Shown: in pieces, positions 16,345 through 22,096 of the stretch
Position numbering within the stretch: position 1 is the first letter of the stretch
How the letters are laid out: each line of letters starts with the position of its first letter
Assembly: GCA_049516635.1 (NCBI GenBank)
Contig: JBEKSX010000053.1
Coordinates: 1 to 22,096 of the forward strand
Source: JBEKSX01 sp049516635
GTDB lineage: Bacteria; Bacteroidota; Ignavibacteria; Tepidaquicellales; OLB5
Reading direction: 5' to 3'
DNA length: 22,096 nt
Made by a program: the position numbers and the translations under genes
Notes under the pieces: model-generated
The model's input: the letters and a program-made list of their open reading frames with translations, nothing else
What the model was told of the DNA's origin: nothing
Databases searched by the model: none

Positions 16345-18741
16345 TTATTTCCCGTCCTCATCAGTCCATTTCCAGTTACGGATTTCAGGCATATCATCTC
16401 CGTGCTGGTAGATATATTGTTTATGCTCAATAAGCTTATACTGCATTTTTTGTTTTAAATGAACACCCGTTTTTTCCAGTATAGGTACACGATCTATTAC
16501 ATCCATTACAAGATGAAAGCGGTCCAGATCGTTCAATACTGCCATATCGAACGGTGTTGTGGTTGTGCCTTCTTCCTTATACCCGCGTACGTGCAGGTTC
16601 TTATGGTTATTACGCCTGTATGTCAATCGGTGTATGAGCCAGGGATATCCGTGAAATGCAAATATTATCGGCTTATCTTCGGTAAACAGGCCATCGAATT
16701 CTTTATCGGAAAGTCCATGCGGATGCTCGGAAGAGGGCTGTAATGTCATTATATCTATCACGTTAATAACACGTATTTTCAAATCCGGGAAATTCTCACG
16801 GAGTATATTCACAGCTGCCAGAGTTTCGAGGGTGGGAACATCACCCGCGCATGCCATAACCACATCCGGTTCGCTTTTCTGATCATTACTTGCCCATTCC
16901 CACATTCCGATACCTTTCGTGCAGTGTTTAATTGCAGATTCCATATCCAGGAATTGCAGTGCAGGTTGTTTTCCGGCAACTATTACATTAATGTAATGGC
17001 GGCTGCGCAGGCAATGGTCTGTTACTGAAAGAAGAGTGTTAGCATCCGGCGGGAGATATACACGAACTATTTCGGCTTTTTTATTCACTACATGGTCTAT
17101 AAATCCCGGATCCTGATGGCTAAAGCCGTTATGATCCTGGCGCCAAACATGAGAAGTTAGCAGATAGTTGAGCGATGCTATCGGCTGCCTCCATGGTATA
17201 CCCTTGGTTACTTTTAGCCATTTTGCATGCTGGTTGAACATTGAGTCGATAATATGAATAAATGCTTCATAACACGAGAAAAATCCGTGACGCCCTGTTA
17301 AGAGGTATCCCTCCAGCCATCCCTGGCACATGTGTTCGCTCAACACCTCCATTACTCTTCCATCAGGTGATATATGGTCATCATTAGGAAATATCTTTGC
17401 AGTTGAGATCCTGTCAGTAACCTCGAAAAGAGCATCGAGACGGTTAGAAGCAGTCTCATCAGGTCCCATAACACGGAAGTTACGGCTGTCTTCATTCAGT
17501 TTCATCACGTCACGCAAAAAGTAACCCATAATACGTGTTGCTTCAGCTACAACCGTTCCGGGTTTAGGTACTCCTACTGCATAATCCCGAAAATCAGGCA
17601 TCTTAAGATCCTTCAAAAAAATACCGCCGTTCGCATGAGGATTAGCTCCCATCCTTAGATTTCCGATTGGAGACAGTTCGGCCAGTTCATTTATTAACCT
17701 TCCGTCCTTATCAAAGAGTTCTTCCGGCTTGTAACTTTTCATCCATTCTTCCAGTATCTTTATGTGTTCGGGTTTGCTTGCCATCTCGGAAACCGGGACC
17801 TGATGCGAGCGGAAAGTACCTTCTATCTCCAGACCGTCAACGATCTTCGGTCCGGTCCATCCTTTCGGAGTGCGGAGAACTATCATAGGCCAGAACGGGC
17901 GCTTTTTGAATCCTTCTCTTCTGGCTTCATTTTGAATTTCTTTAATTTCGGCAAATACTTCGTCAAGTGCTGCAGCCATTTGTTGATGCATAACAAGAGG
18001 TTCATTACCCTCTACAAAATAGACCTTATGTCCGTAGCCGGTAAGAAGATCATTCAATTCACCATTTTCCAGTCTTGCAAGTACTGTCGGATTAGCAATT
18101 TTATAACCGTTGAGATGTAAGATAGGAAGCACAGCACCGTCATGAACCGGGTTAAGGAATTTATTTGAATGCCAGCTTGCGGCGAGCGGTCCTGTTTCTG
18201 CTTCGCCGTCACCTATTATGCAACATGCTATCAGATCGGGATTATCAAACACCGCTCCGTATGCATGAAGCAAAGAATAACCGAGTTCTCCGCCTTCATT
18301 AATTGACCCCGGTGTCTCCGGTGCGGTATGACTGGGTATACCTCCAGGAAATGAGAACTGTTTGAACAGCTTTCTCATACCTTCGATATCACGAGAAATA
18401 TTGGGATATATCTCACTGTATGTACCTTCAAGATAAGTATTTGCTACAACTCCTGGCCCTCCGTGGCCCGGTCCCGTCACGTAGATGATATTCAGATCAT
18501 ATTTTTTTATAATACGGTTTAGATGTAGGTAAATGAAATTCAGACCGGGTGTTGTTCCCCAGTGTCCTAACAGCCTTGGCTTTATATGCTCAAGCTTTAA
18601 AGGTTCTTTAAGCAGAGGATTATCGAGAAGGTAAATCTGTCCCACCGATAAATAATTAGCTGCACGCCAGTATGCATTTATTTTCCCTAATTCATCTTCA
18701 GTCAGGAGATTAGTGTTTCTAATTTTGTTCTTTGTATCCAT
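16345..18741 (-). CDS. xfp: Xylulose-5-phosphate/fructose-6-phosphate phosphoketolase
   Basis: This 798-residue, full-length, thiamine-diphosphate enzyme splits xylulose 5-phosphate or fructose 6-phosphate with phosphate to give acetyl phosphate plus glyceraldehyde 3-phosphate or erythrose 4-phosphate. It carries GHWGTTPG (residues 59-66), TGPGHGGPG (89-97) and the cofactor and metal motif GDGEAETGPLAASWH (177-191). The C-terminal transketolase-like and phosphoketolase domains are complete. Acetate kinase or phosphotransacetylase, which often accompany it, are absent here. It stands alone on the minus strand, between tRNA-Pro copies 1 and 2. A tandem repeat lies about 60-100 bp upstream of the start. 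Confidence 0.95.
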   Translation of the reverse strand: MDTKNKIRNTNLLTEDELGKINAYWRAANYLSVGQIYLLDNPLLKEPLKLEHIKPRLLGHWGTTPGLNFIYLHLNRIIKKYDLNIIYVTGPGHGGPGVVANTYLEGTYSEIYPNISRDIEGMRKLFKQFSFPGGIPSHTAPETPGSINEGGELGYSLLHAYGAVFDNPDLIACCIIGDGEAETGPLAASWHSNKFLNPVHDGAVLPILHLNGYKIANPTVLARLENGELNDLLTGYGHKVYFVEGNEPLVMHQQMAAALDEVFAEIKEIQNEARREGFKKRPFWPMIVLRTPKGWTGPKIVDGLEIEGTFRSHQVPVSEMASKPEHIKILEEWMKSYKPEELFDKDGRLINELAELSPIGNLRMGANPHANGGIFLKDLKMPDFRDYAVGVPKPGTVVAEATRIMGYFLRDVMKLNEDSRNFRVMGPDETASNRLDALFEVTDRISTAKIFPNDDHISPDGRVMEVLSEHMCQGWLEGYLLTGRHGFFSCYEAFIHIIDSMFNQHAKWLKVTKGIPWRQPIASLNYLLTSHVWRQDHNGFSHQDPGFIDHVVNKKAEIVRVYLPPDANTLLSVTDHCLRSRHYINVIVAGKQPALQFLDMESAIKHCTKGIGMWEWASNDQKSEPDVVMACAGDVPTLETLAAVNILRENFPDLKIRVINVIDIMTLQPSSEHPHGLSDKEFDGLFTEDKPIIFAFHGYPWLIHRLTYRRNNHKNLHVRGYKEEGTTTTPFDMAVLNDLDRFHLVMDVIDRVPILEKTGVHLKQKMQYKLIEHKQYIYQHGDDMPEIRNWKWTDEDGK

Positions 18742-18802
18742 TCTATTTCTTTTGATTTAAATGAAAGTTTAAATATGCTAAATTTTTTTATCAATTTACA
18801 TA

Positions 18803-18839
18803 AGAACGGTTATTCCTATTTTTGAGAATGGTTATACTC
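18803..18839 (-). promoter_or_regulatory. Tandem direct repeat upstream of phosphoketolase
   Basis: AGAACGGTTATTCCT (18803) recurs as AGAATGGTTATACTC (18825) exactly 22 bp later, about two helical turns. It lies 62-98 bp upstream of the phosphoketolase start. The spacing would suit a regulator binding two half-sites on one face of the DNA. No regulator can be named. Confidence 0.3.
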
Positions 18840-18878
18840 TGGGGTTGCAGTCTAAGTAACCGTAACACCTTTTTTAGT

Positions 18879-18902
18879 GAGGCGGGGAGGGCTCGAACCC
18901 CA
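18879..18902 (-). pseudogene. Possible tRNA or tmRNA 3' fragment (T-arm and acceptor strand)
   Basis: On the minus strand, GGGGTTCGAGCCC fits the T-arm consensus GGTTCGANNCC. It is followed by CCGCCTC, the length of an acceptor 3' strand, then A. Four of five T-stem pairs form, one of them G-U. No 5' half is recognisable within the next 100 bases, so it is not a whole gene. It does not match the acceptor of the tRNA-Pro copies. It could be a remnant of an attachment site or a chance GC-rich match. Confidence 0.35.
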
Positions 18903-18995
18903 ACCATCTGTTCAGGAAGCATGTGGAATGTTTAGAATATGACCCGGTGACAGGATTCCCGGTTCTTTAATATTAATATTTAAAATTTAAATTAG

Positions 18996-19003
18996 TAAAT
19001 TTG
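18996..19003 (+). promoter_or_regulatory. TAnnTTTG promoter element before tRNA-Pro copy 2
   Basis: TAAATTTG matches the Bacteroidota minus-7 consensus and lies 14 bases ahead of the tRNA-like 5' end. This suggests the fragment kept its original tRNA promoter and could still be transcribed. Confidence 0.4.
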
Positions 19004-19017
19004 TATCCTAGTAAATT

Positions 19018-19070
19018 CGGGGCGTGGCTCAGCCCGGTTATCCCGAGAACTCGGGACTGGTTCGGGATGA
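19018..19070 (+). pseudogene. tRNA-Pro 5' fragment, copy 2 (palindrome in place of D-stem 3' strand)
   Basis: Acceptor strand CGGGGCG, TGGCTCAG and CCCGGTTA match tRNA positions 1-21. A perfect palindrome TCCCGAGAACTCGGGA (19041-19056) then replaces the D-stem 3' strand GAGC and the start of the anticodon stem. TGGTTCGGGA (19058-19067) follows and again matches the tRNA-Pro anticodon loop with anticodon CGG, before diverging at TGACG. The 3' half is missing. Alternatively the whole segment from 19041 is a REP-like palindrome with a chance resemblance to the anticodon arm. Confidence 0.7.
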
Positions 19071-19166
19071 CGTAAAAACCACAAAAATGTTCGAAATTCA
19101 ACAAAAACCACTAAAAATATTTTCCCAAATTTCCCATTTTTCGCATTCATTGCTGACACTTTTTTG
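19071..19166 (+). repeat. A-rich tail shared with tRNA-Pro copy 1
   Basis: This is the counterpart of the tail after copy 1. It is G-poor and ends in CCCATTTTT, six bases, then CATTGCTGACACTTTTTTG (19148-19166). Identity is high at this end and low in the middle, as expected of an old repeat or of selection on the end only. Confidence 0.7.
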
Positions 19167-19458
19167 AAATAGATAAGATGAGGGGAAAGATTTTAAGATT
19201 CCTGCTTGCATTGCAAAATATTACGTTGGTGAAATTGCAACAAGAACCACAAAAACTTCATAAGAATTCTTTTTTGATTTAATTTTATTTATAAATACAA
19301 TTTATTATCAAAAAAAATTTAATTCTAGATGCAAATGTATGACTTGTTTTGAAATAGTTGGTCTTAACAATTCACTTATACGAATGCTTAAAAATATATC
19401 AAATCTTAAATAATATCAAGTTTCTTTTTAAAAAGTTGATGTTCAATAACCTTCGCGA

Positions 19459-20181
19459 TTATCTCTTCATCAGCGTTTTAAATTTATCAAACGGAATTTC
19501 TGCCTGTACAAATCTATTTGCTTTGATGCCAAAATGGTAGGGTTCAAATATAATAATAAATGAAAGCGGGCTAATATTAAAATGTTGATAATTCTTTTCT
19601 TCCGGTTTCGTGCCTTCGATAACGGAATTATAATCATACAGAGCTTCATCAGGGTCTTCATCAATTTCTGATTTTAAATAGGCTGCAGTATTTATTGACA
19701 GCACTGAGAGATAATCAGAATTGCTCAAAAACATGTCTTCAAGAGAAAGCTGATTTCCCGTACTTAAATCGAAATTAAAACTTTTTACGGATGTGATAGG
19801 AATATTTTCGTTTGGGAAATATTTATAAATAAAAAATGAAAAGCTAAAAATATCCTTAGAGGAAAATACCTGAAAATAAACTTCGAACCAGCTATATGCT
19901 TCATTTGAACCGGGTAATGATGCATAGTCATTGAGTTTACCTTTATATTCATCACTAATATTCAATATAACATTTTTAATATCGCCGTTAATTTTATCCA
20001 ACACTTCAGTTTTATTAATTAATTCCAGCTGAGGATAGTCAATGTGAATTGTATATTTAAAAGGAATCTTATCGGAATCAATATATTCAATTTTATTAAC
20101 TCTTATTTCATCAGCAAAAATATTTAGTGAAATAAGAAATAATAATATTATAACCTTATATGGATAATAAATTTTAAGCAA
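19459..20181 (-). CDS. Exported DUF3298/RsiV-like protein, function unknown
   Basis: The 240-residue product starts with a signal peptide (VIILLFLISLNIFA, cleavage near residue 24). The C-terminal half resembles DUF3298, the domain of the Bacillus anti-sigma factor RsiV: FNFDLSTGNQLSLEDMF, a helical linker, then FIIIFEPYHFGIKANRFV and IPFDKFKTLM. There is no transmembrane helix after the signal and no anti-sigma domain, so it is not itself an anti-sigma factor. RsiV binds lysozyme through this fold; whether this protein binds a similar ligand is unknown. The gene lies 60 bp downstream of the phosphatase gene on the same strand and may share its transcript. Confidence 0.75.
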   Translation of the reverse strand: MLKIYYPYKVIILLFLISLNIFADEIRVNKIEYIDSDKIPFKYTIHIDYPQLELINKTEVLDKINGDIKNVILNISDEYKGKLNDYASLPGSNEAYSWFEVYFQVFSSKDIFSFSFFIYKYFPNENIPITSVKSFNFDLSTGNQLSLEDMFLSNSDYLSVLSINTAAYLKSEIDEDPDEALYDYNSVIEGTKPEEKNYQHFNISPLSFIIIFEPYHFGIKANRFVQAEIPFDKFKTLMKR

Positions 20182-20241
20182 ATTCCTGTTACATATTTAA
20201 TTTTTAAAATGTGTTAATAAATTACGATCCTCTGAAAACTA

Positions 20242-21624
20242 CTATTTTGAAAGTATCATTTTTTTAACTGATGAATATCCATCTGTTTCGAGCTTACATA
20301 AATATACACCGCTGGAAAGATTTGTACCATCGAACGGAATCTCATATTTACCAGCATTAAGTGAACCGTTAATTAAAGTAGCAATTGTTTTGCCTGAGAT
20401 ATCAAATATACTTAATTTTACATATGAGTATTTAGGAAGTTCAAAGCTAATTGTAGTATTAGGATTAAAAGGGTTAGGATAATTTTGATTTAATTTAAAA
20501 TCATTTATTATTTCTTGTTTGCCTTTTATTCCTGTAGGTTTGTTTAAAATAATCGTATCTATCCATGAATTATTGTTGTCAAATACTTTCATATAGTAAG
20601 TGTTTGGTGAAACATCAACAGTCGCATAACAATATGTTTGAATTGATTTAATTGTATAAGATGCATTAGTAGGCACATAAAACGGAGCACCTGCAGTACC
20701 AACAATAACATGATGGATATTGCTGACCAGATTATGCTGGTAAAAATGTGAATGTCCAGAAATAACCATATCCACGTGGTTAGGAACAAATAAATTCTGG
20801 CTCCAGGTTATCATCACCGGGTCTTCTCCGTGTCCGCCGGAACAATAAGCCGGGTTATGCGATATTACGATTTTCCATATTTTATTTGTTGCAGCCAGGT
20901 CGCTGCTGAAATAATTATACTGAGGGCTATTTACACTGTAATCAATCATAAAATTGATCACAGCGAAATGCACATCGCCATAATCAAATGAATAATAATC
21001 CTGAGTCCCTGAAGGAGAGGCAGGATTTTGTTCAAATGTCCGGGTATCCGGAGTCCAGCCCTCGTGATTTCCTACTACACCAAAAAAAGGAATCTGTTTG
21101 ATTGCAATAATTTCATTCGGTGTAAAAAACTCCGATTTCCAATAGGAATATGTTGAACTGTAACATAAATCTCCCCCATAAATGGAAAATTTAGGGTTCA
21201 TACCAAGGAGATAAACGGCAATCTGGTCATGGATCGTAGGACCTGATCGGCAATCAGCCATCCAAGCAAACCTGTAACTTGTTCCTGGCATAACAGCAGT
21301 CCAGAAAGATGATCCACTGCTTGTAGATCCACCATGAATAGCATTATAATAATATTTAGTATTTGCCTGTAAATTAAACAACCTGATTCTATGAACATAC
21401 GTAACAGGGGAATTATCTGTTGGTAAATAACTTTCGGTTTTGGCAGTACTTCCGTATGATATTGTTAATCCATAATTGACAGTTACGGTATCGGTAGTAG
21501 TTGCTTCAACCAAAACATAGATGGAATTTGTTGATACTGCCTGAAGATATGGCTGCATGACTATATCGGCAAAAGACATAGTAGTCAATAAAACAAAGAT
21601 TGCTGCAAATATTATTTTTTTCAT
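20242..21624 (-). CDS. Purple-acid-phosphatase-like metallophosphoesterase with T9SS sorting domain
   Basis: The 460-residue secreted enzyme has a signal peptide (residues 1-19), an N-terminal fibronectin-like domain (about 20-110) typical of purple acid phosphatases, then a calcineurin-type catalytic domain. Expected metal ligands are present: Asp124 (MADCRSG), Asp152 and Tyr155 (GGDLCY), Asn186-His187-Glu188 (GNHEG), His256 (ISHNPAY), and His291 and His293 (SGHSHFYQH). Tyr155 is the residue that gives purple acid phosphatases their colour. A type A T9SS sorting domain starts near residue 381 (NYPNPFNPNT) and ends KKMILSK. It is thus a predicted cargo of the T9SS whose sortase is encoded at 1702-5838. 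It probably releases phosphate from organic esters outside the cell; the substrate is unknown. The DUF3298 gene follows 60 bp downstream. Confidence 0.92.
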   Translation of the reverse strand: MKKIIFAAIFVLLTTMSFADIVMQPYLQAVSTNSIYVLVEATTTDTVTVNYGLTISYGSTAKTESYLPTDNSPVTYVHRIRLFNLQANTKYYYNAIHGGSTSSGSSFWTAVMPGTSYRFAWMADCRSGPTIHDQIAVYLLGMNPKFSIYGGDLCYSSTYSYWKSEFFTPNEIIAIKQIPFFGVVGNHEGWTPDTRTFEQNPASPSGTQDYYSFDYGDVHFAVINFMIDYSVNSPQYNYFSSDLAATNKIWKIVISHNPAYCSGGHGEDPVMITWSQNLFVPNHVDMVISGHSHFYQHNLVSNIHHVIVGTAGAPFYVPTNASYTIKSIQTYCYATVDVSPNTYYMKVFDNNNSWIDTIILNKPTGIKGKQEIINDFKLNQNYPNPFNPNTTISFELPKYSYVKLSIFDISGKTIATLINGSLNAGKYEIPFDGTNLSSGVYLCKLETDGYSSVKKMILSK

Positions 21625-21745
21625 AATTTTTATGTTTCAATTATTTTTATTATTTCAAGGATATAGAAAGAATGTTAGATATTTATTAAACAAAGTTAAA
21701 TAAAAATATTTTACTTTCCAATCAAAAACCAACAAAACAACCCAA

Positions 21746-21897
21746 TTGCTTGAAGGACTACCACGCGAATACCATAATTTATTTAAATCCGGAAATCAGA
21801 CTATTACGAAGATGAAGAGGAGACTTACGATTTGGCTTGTGATACTTACAACATACAAGATCAGGAATATGAGGATACAGACCTGGTAATACATTAA
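21746..21897 (+). pseudogene. Possible frameshifted coding remnant
   Basis: One plus-strand frame from 21746 gives LLEGLPREYHNLFKSGN. After a change of frame near 21798 the sequence reads YYEDEEETYDLACDTYNIQD and continues to a TAA at 21895-21897. The composition is protein-like, while the flanks are AT-rich. No family is recognised and no good start codon exists in either part. It may be the tail of a lost gene, or chance. Confidence 0.25.
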
Positions 21898-21959
21898 GGT
21901 TGCAAATTCCTGACATAGATTTTCATCAAAAAAAAGTATAATTTATACATATTCTAGTA

Positions 21960-21967
21960 TATTTTTG
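21960..21967 (+). promoter_or_regulatory. TAnnTTTG promoter element before tRNA-Pro copy 3
   Basis: TATTTTTG fits the Bacteroidota minus-7 consensus and ends 10 bases before the tRNA-like 5' end. Copy 2 has a comparable element at nearly the same distance. Confidence 0.35.
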
Positions 21968-21977
21968 CAAAAATTCA

Positions 21978-22021
21978 CGGGGCGTGGCTCAGCCCGGTTA
22001 GAGCGTGGCGCCGGGGCGCCA
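21978..22021 (+). pseudogene. tRNA-Pro 5' fragment, copy 3 (hairpin in place of anticodon arm)
   Basis: Positions 1-26 of the tRNA are intact, including a perfect four-pair D-stem (GCTC with GAGC). In place of the anticodon arm is a perfect 7-bp inverted repeat, TGGCGCC-GG-GGCGCCA (22006-22021). AT-rich sequence follows, with no T-arm or acceptor 3' strand. It does not carry the A-rich tail of copies 1 and 2. Confidence 0.75.
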
Positions 22022-22087
22022 AGGCCGTTAGTTCTTTATAAAGTTCTTAAATTCGTAATCAGTAATATATTATTCATATTTTAATTT

Positions 22088-22096
22088 CGGGGCGTG
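22088..22096 (+). tRNA. Start of a fourth tRNA-Pro copy, cut by window edge (possibly the intact gene)
   Basis: The last nine bases CGGGGCGTG equal the 5' end of copies 1-3, and the preceding ATTTC resembles their flanks. Whether this is the functional tRNA-Pro or another fragment cannot be seen. Being last in the series, it is the natural candidate for the intact gene. Confidence 0.4.

Larger units (their letters stand above)
18742..19458. other. Gene-free interval upstream of phosphoketolase
   Basis: This 717-bp stretch contains the phosphoketolase promoter side, a tandem repeat (18803-18839), a possible tRNA 3' fragment on the minus strand (18879-18902), a promoter-like TAAATTTG, tRNA-Pro copy 2 with its tail (19018-19166) and then AT-rich sequence. 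A 34-codon frame at 19178-19282 is not convincing as a gene. Confidence 0.6.
21625..22096. other. Gene-poor right end of the window
   Basis: This 472-bp stretch holds the upstream side of the phosphatase gene, a possible broken coding remnant (21746-21897), tRNA-Pro copy 3 (21978) and the start of copy 4 (22088). The two tRNA copies start 110 bp apart with no gene between them. Confidence 0.6.

Noticed and set aside
19178..19282. 34-codon plus-strand frame after the copy 2 tail (MRGKILRFLLALQN)
   Set aside because: Short, no ribosome site and no recognisable family; a second frame over the same bases looks equally plausible, so coding potential is not supported.
19415..19445. Palindromic AAGTTTCTTTTTAAAAAGTT after the DUF3298 gene as terminator
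   Set aside because: The stem is almost all A-T and would be too weak; AT-rich sequence gives such palindromes by chance.
19358..19540. 60-codon plus-strand frame before the DUF3298 gene
   Set aside because: It overlaps the 3' end of the DUF3298 gene on the opposite strand and has low-complexity AT-driven composition.
13839..22096. CRISPR array
   Set aside because: The four repeats are kilobases apart or carry genes between them, and they match a tRNA, not a CRISPR repeat. There are no regular spacers and no cas genes.

Overview
The window looks like a chromosome segment from the Bacteroidota/Ignavibacteria side of the tree, and an Ignavibacteria-like bacterium is my best guess. Three things point there. 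Two proteins end in a type IX secretion (T9SS) sorting domain with the NYPNPF signature. One of them is the T9SS sortase PorU itself. Genes start without clear Shine-Dalgarno sequences, and two sites match the Bacteroidota promoter element TAnnTTTG. No ribosomal or taxonomic marker gene is present, so this placement is inference.

Layout. 1-8973 is a minus-strand block: a DUF2723 multi-pass membrane glycosyltransferase-like protein (6103-8973), PorU (1702-5838), and a secreted beta-propeller protein cut by the left edge (1-1161). GC-rich palindromic repeats lie around and inside the last gene. 9324-13589 is a plus-strand pair, an RND efflux adaptor and pump, closed by a strong terminator. No outer-membrane channel gene is present. 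13.6-19.2 kb holds TspO and catalase (plus strand) facing a phosphoketolase (minus strand). 19.4-21.6 kb holds a minus-strand pair: a purple-acid-phosphatase-like T9SS cargo and a small DUF3298-type exported protein.

The most unusual structure is a series of four direct copies of the 5' part of a proline tRNA gene, at 13839, 19018, 21978 and 22088, all on the plus strand. The first three are broken in or just before the anticodon arm; the fourth is cut by the window edge and may be the intact gene. The first two also share a diverged A-rich tail that ends in the same 19-base word. These copies divide the right-hand 8 kb into modules: TspO-catalase-phosphoketolase, then phosphatase-DUF3298, then a short gene-free spacer. 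No integrase or transposase is visible. The pattern suggests repeated insertion or duplication next to a tRNA-Pro gene, or a dispersed repeat family headed by a tRNA 5' half.

A second notable structure is a pair of GC-rich double-hairpin repeats translated in frame within the N-terminus of the beta-propeller protein, ahead of its signal peptide.
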